Shown here: piece after piece, positions 61,532 through 64,000 of the stretch | Numbering within the stretch: the stretch's first letter is position 1 | Layout: every line of letters starts with the position of its first letter | Source: Helicobacter enhydrae | GTDB taxonomy: Bacteria; Campylobacterota; Campylobacteria; Campylobacterales; Helicobacteraceae | NCBI RefSeq assembly: GCF_001693335.1 | Contig: NZ_CP016503.1 | Location: 1,530,791 to 1,594,790 of the forward strand | DNA: 64,000 bases | Direction: 5' to 3' | Notes under the pieces: model-generated | What the model saw: the letters and a program-made list of their open reading frames with translations, nothing else | Database searches by the model: none | What the model was told of the DNA's origin: nothing | Made by a program: the position numbers and the translations under genes

Positions 61532-62512
61532 ATGAGACTGATAATCGGGGTATGCCTCTTTTGTATAGGGCTGTGGGGTGATGATAGTGGAGCAACACAA
61601 GCATTTGCCCCTTATACCAAGCATTATTTTTCTATCACAACGCAAAATGATTCGTATTTCAATGTGTTTATTGATCGCTATTACACCGCTGGGCATAGTT
61701 TGCTCTATAGCTCACAAGAGGGCAAATATGGGGTGCTAGATTCGCTAGGTTTGCTCGATGGTTTCACTTCGTGGAGTTTGGTGCTATCTCAAAGCATTTA
61801 TACTTCTAGAAATCGCCAAGACAGGCGTCCTGAGATAGGGGATCACCCATTTGCAGGATTACTCAATCTTGCTTTTTTGTGGCACCACCGCTCTGTTAAT
61901 GCGTTGGAGAATCTAAGCGTGAGAGTGGGGGTAGTGGGGCGTTATTCGTTTGCAGAAGAAGTGCAAAATGGGATTCATAGACTATTTGATAGTGTGATTT
62001 TGAAAGGCTGGGATACACAAATCAGTGATGGCTGGATTGTCAATCTCTCCTATGATTGGACTTATCGCTACCCAATCTGTGATTTTGGAAATTTTGCAAT
62101 CGATGTTTTGCCCTATGTTGATGTGGCGGTGGGAAATGCAAATATATATGCCAAAGCAGGGGCTGTGATGCGTCTAGGGCATCATCTTGATAGCACATTT
62201 TTGCCACAGGGGATAGGGGGTGAGAATGGGGGTGCAAATAGTGGGAGGAATTTTGCAGATGGGCTTGGATATTATCTGTTTGTAGGCTCTTATGGTGAGT
62301 TTGTTGGTCGCAATCTTTTTGTCCAAGGGCATTATGGGGATTCTTATCCTGATGCGAAAATGCGTCAATGGATTGGTGGGTTGCGTGCAGGGCTATCTAT
62401 CATCTCTGAAACGATGAGTTTCACCTATCAAATCTTTTATTTGAGTGCAGAGTTTGAGAAGCAAGACGCCCCTCATGGCATAGGAAGTTTGAATTTTGCG
62501 TGGAGTTTTTGA
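61532..62512 (+). CDS. lpxR: Lipid A 3'-O-deacylase LpxR family protein
   Basis: A 326-residue outer-membrane beta-barrel enzyme that removes the 3'-linked acyloxyacyl chain from lipid A, altering immune recognition. Residues 1-15 are a signal peptide (MRLIIGVCLFCIGLWG). 'ITTQNDSYFNVFIDRYYTAG', with the conserved Asn-Asp near the mature N-terminus, 'DRRPEIGDHPFAGLLNLAF' and 'RLGHHLDSTFLPQGI' are the family phrases. The chain ends 'SLNFAWSF' with terminal Phe. The gene begins directly after terC's stop. A second, decayed copy follows. H. pylori lipid A is deacylated by a related LpxR. Confidence 0.9.
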   Translation: MRLIIGVCLFCIGLWGDDSGATQAFAPYTKHYFSITTQNDSYFNVFIDRYYTAGHSLLYSSQEGKYGVLDSLGLLDGFTSWSLVLSQSIYTSRNRQDRRPEIGDHPFAGLLNLAFLWHHRSVNALENLSVRVGVVGRYSFAEEVQNGIHRLFDSVILKGWDTQISDGWIVNLSYDWTYRYPICDFGNFAIDVLPYVDVAVGNANIYAKAGAVMRLGHHLDSTFLPQGIGGENGGANSGRNFADGLGYYLFVGSYGEFVGRNLFVQGHYGDSYPDAKMRQWIGGLRAGLSIISETMSFTYQIFYLSAEFEKQDAPHGIGSLNFAWSF

Positions 62513-63475
62513 GTGTTTAGAATCATTATAGGTTTGTGTGTGGCAAGTATCGTATGGGCTCAACATCCATACAAAAAGCATTTTGTATCCTTTGTGACGC
62601 AAAATGATGGCTATGTTTTTCCAATGATTGATCGTTATTACACTGCAGGGCATAGTTTGCTCTATGCGTCTGCTGAGGAGAGTGGTGGGGGCATAATAGG
62701 TTGGATTGATGGGAATCATTCTTTCAATCTTGCAATTTCTCAAAGCATTTATACAGCAAAATCCAAATTTGCCACTACGCCAAGCCCACAAGATCATCGA
62801 TATGCTTCTTTTATGACATTGAGTGCATTTGTGACAAATCGCAATCTAGAATGGCTAGAAAACATCGGATTGCTCGTTGGTGTCGGTGGCAAATGGTCGT
62901 TTGGTCAAGAGGTGCAAAACGGCATTCATCAGATGATGGGTGTGGGACTAGCAAATGGTTGGGGGACACAGATTGCTGATGAGTGGGTTGCAAATCTGTA
63001 TTATGACTTGACTTATCGTTATTAGGGTTTTTGAGGGGGAGGCGTTGGGGCTAGAGGTATTGCCCAATCTAGAGTTTGCATTTGGCAATCTCAATGTCTA
63101 TGGCAAGGCTGAAGTGTTTGTGCGTATCGGTCATCATCTTGATAGCACATTTTTGCCAAGAGGGGTGATTGGCGAGGGGGGTGGATTGCAGAGTGGGAGG
63201 GTGTATGCTGATGGGCTGGGAGTTTTTTGCGTTTGTGGGTATTGGCGGGGCTTATGTGTTGAGAAATATGGCGATTGAGGGGAATTTGTTTGCACCAAGA
63301 GGGGGTATATATGAGGCGGATTTGATGCATTGGGTGGGCAAGTTTAGGGGGGGGCGTGTCGATTGTATCGGGGGTTTTGAATACAAGTTATGAGATCATC
63401 TATACAAGCAAAGAGTTCAAACAGCAAGATGGATGGCATTTTGTAGGAAGCATTAGCCTATCATGTAGTTTTTGA
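62513..63475 (+). pseudogene. Decayed tandem copy of lpxR
   Basis: Directly after lpxR, starting at GTG 62513, lies a second lpxR-like frame with signal peptide and 'SFVTQNDGYVFPMIDRYYTA' but a stop at 63023-63025 after DLTYRY. The rest is spread over other frames: 'LPNLEFAFGNLNVYGKAEVF' and 'RIGHHLDSTFLPRGV' to about 63220, then 'WEFFAFVGIGGAYVLRNMA' to about 63350, then 'SYEIIYTSKEFKQQDGWHF' to the stop at 63473-63475. At least three frame changes are therefore needed to rebuild a protein like the upstream copy. One break coincides with a G8 run (63347-63354); the others lie in short G-rich stretches, so simple one-tract phase variation does not explain it. Confidence 0.85.
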
Positions 63476-63488
63476 GTTATGAGTTGGT

Positions 63489-63494
63489 TATAAT
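63489..63494 (+). promoter_or_regulatory. Probable promoter of the PhnA-type gene
   Basis: A perfect TATAAT (63489-63494) lies 21 bases before the ATG at 63516, giving a short leader that includes the GAGGAG ribosome site. It begins a new transcription unit after the decayed lpxR copy. Confidence 0.5.
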
Positions 63495-63515
63495 TTCTAA
63501 AAAAGAGGAGACAAA

Positions 63516-63725
63516 ATGACAAAAGATAGCAATGGCGTAGAATTGAACGCAGGTGATAGCGTGCAAGTGATCAAAGATCTCAAGGTGAAGGGGGCTTCAG
63601 GCACGATCAAAAGAGGCACTATTGTAAAAAACATTCGCTTGACAAACAAAGACGATGAAATCGAGGGCAAGGTGGATAAAATGGGGATGATTGTCCTCAA
63701 AACTTGCTTTTTGAAAAAATCTTAA
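63516..63725 (+). CDS. PhnA/YjdM-type small protein
   Basis: A 69-residue protein equal to the C-terminal domain of PhnA/YjdM proteins: 'DSNGVELNAGDSVQVIKDLK', 'KGASGTIKRGTIVKNIRLT', and a closing strand. The N-terminal zinc-ribbon of longer members is absent, as in many Campylobacterota versions. It folds as an SH3-like barrel; despite the name, no role in phosphonate use is established for this short form. GAGGAG precedes ATG 63516. The stop overlaps the hemD start by one base (TAATG). Confidence 0.85.
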   Translation: MTKDSNGVELNAGDSVQVIKDLKVKGASGTIKRGTIVKNIRLTNKDDEIEGKVDKMGMIVLKTCFLKKS

Positions 63726-64000
63726 TGTCAAGAGAGGTGATCATCGTAGGCTATCAGGCTTATGATTTTGCACCTTCATTGGTGGTGGGGCAAATCCGAA
63801 TCTATGATTTTTGCCTTGATTTTTCAAGATTTGATTCGCTTATTTTCACTTCCAAAAATGCAGTGTTAGCACTTGAGAAAAATGCCAAGAAATATCCACA
63901 GATGGATGTTTGGAGGCAATTACCAAGCTATGTGATTGGCAGAGGCACCCAAAAAGAAGTTTTGGCGTGTGGTGGGAGAGTGGAATACATCGCTCAAAAT
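63725..64000 (+). CDS. hemD: Uroporphyrinogen-III synthase, N-terminal part (partial)
   Basis: The first 92 residues of a HemD-like protein running off the window. HemD closes and flips the D ring of hydroxymethylbilane to give uroporphyrinogen III for heme. Seen are the strand 'VIIVGYQAYDFAPSL', the phrase 'FDSLIFTSKNAVLALEKNAK' (the conserved S-K-N loop after a strand) and 'PSYVIGRGTQKEVLACGG'. Family sequence conservation is low, so the SKNAV phrase carries most weight. It is coupled to the PhnA-type gene by a one-base overlap. Confidence 0.75.
   Translation, partial: MSREVIIVGYQAYDFAPSLVVGQIRIYDFCLDFSRFDSLIFTSKNAVLALEKNAKKYPQMDVWRQLPSYVIGRGTQKEVLACGGRVEYIAQN

Overview
The window reads as chromosomal DNA of a non-pylori Helicobacter (Campylobacterota). 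Reasons: gene sets and orders familiar from H. pylori (hefABC efflux genes; recA-eno-divIC-like-AMIN-aroK; secG-frr-pyrE-RDD; ubiA-like/two hypotheticals/psd/nadA/nadC; gapA...pgk-corA-terC), futalosine-pathway menaquinone genes, LpxR-type lipid A deacylase, large autotransporters, a KatA catalase beside an ankyrin protein, and homopolymeric G/C contingency tracts. No rRNA, prophage, insertion sequence or CRISPR array was seen.

Layout. 1-5.5 kb: end of ppa, then an RND efflux operon (hefA-hefB-hefC). 5.7-10.6 kb: a 1650-residue autotransporter. 10.6-11.8 kb: gene-free DNA with hairpin-bearing repeats. 11.8-18.3 kb (minus): LplT-PlsC-acyl-ACP-synthetase fusion, dxr, cdsA, mqnD. 18.4-22.2 kb (plus): recA, eno, septum-initiator-like protein, AMIN protein, aroK. 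22.1-24.8 kb (minus): atpB, RDD, pyrE, frr, secG. 25-28.2 kb (plus): SPFH protein and three small membrane proteins. 28.3-31.6 kb (minus): an outer-membrane barrel, then tenA/thiM/thiD behind a TPP riboswitch. 31.7-32.8 kb: an inverted copy of the 11 kb repeats, then a 28-codon hydrophobic peptide gene with a Shine-Dalgarno-masking hairpin and an apparent antisense promoter (AapA/IsoA-like type I toxin-antitoxin). 33-36.3 kb: thiE, a tyrosine phosphatase, ankyrin protein, katA. 36.3-39 kb: a second autotransporter. 39.3-47.3 kb: tRNA-Val, tRNA-Ala, transaldolase, a Maf/DUF115 protein, a UbiA-type prenyltransferase, two hypotheticals, psd, nadA, nadC. 47.6-53.5 kb: an AT-rich operon of FkbH-like HAD protein, acyl carrier protein, MaoC hydratase, SDR, MBOAT and SGNH-like protein. 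53.6-55.5 kb: an LtaS/EptA-like sulfatase-fold gene switched off at a C11 tract. 55.7-61.5 kb: tRNA-Arg, HU, gapA-pgi-pgk, corA, terC. 61.5-64 kb: lpxR, a decayed tandem lpxR copy, a PhnA-type protein and the start of hemD.

How parts work together. The most striking region is 47.6-55.5 kb. An FkbH-type enzyme and a dedicated carrier protein could form an acyl thioester, MaoC and SDR enzymes could adjust its oxidation state, and an MBOAT/SGNH pair could move the acyl group to an extracytoplasmic glycan, much as DltC/DltB/DltD move D-alanine. Homopolymeric tracts lie in the MaoC gene (G10, in frame), the FkbH gene (C8, in frame) and the neighbouring transferase (C11, out of frame), so surface decoration is probably phase variable. 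With lpxR and two autotransporters, much of the window concerns a variable cell surface. The second striking element is the small toxin-antitoxin-like gene at the edge of the inverted repeat lying between the two thiamine gene groups.
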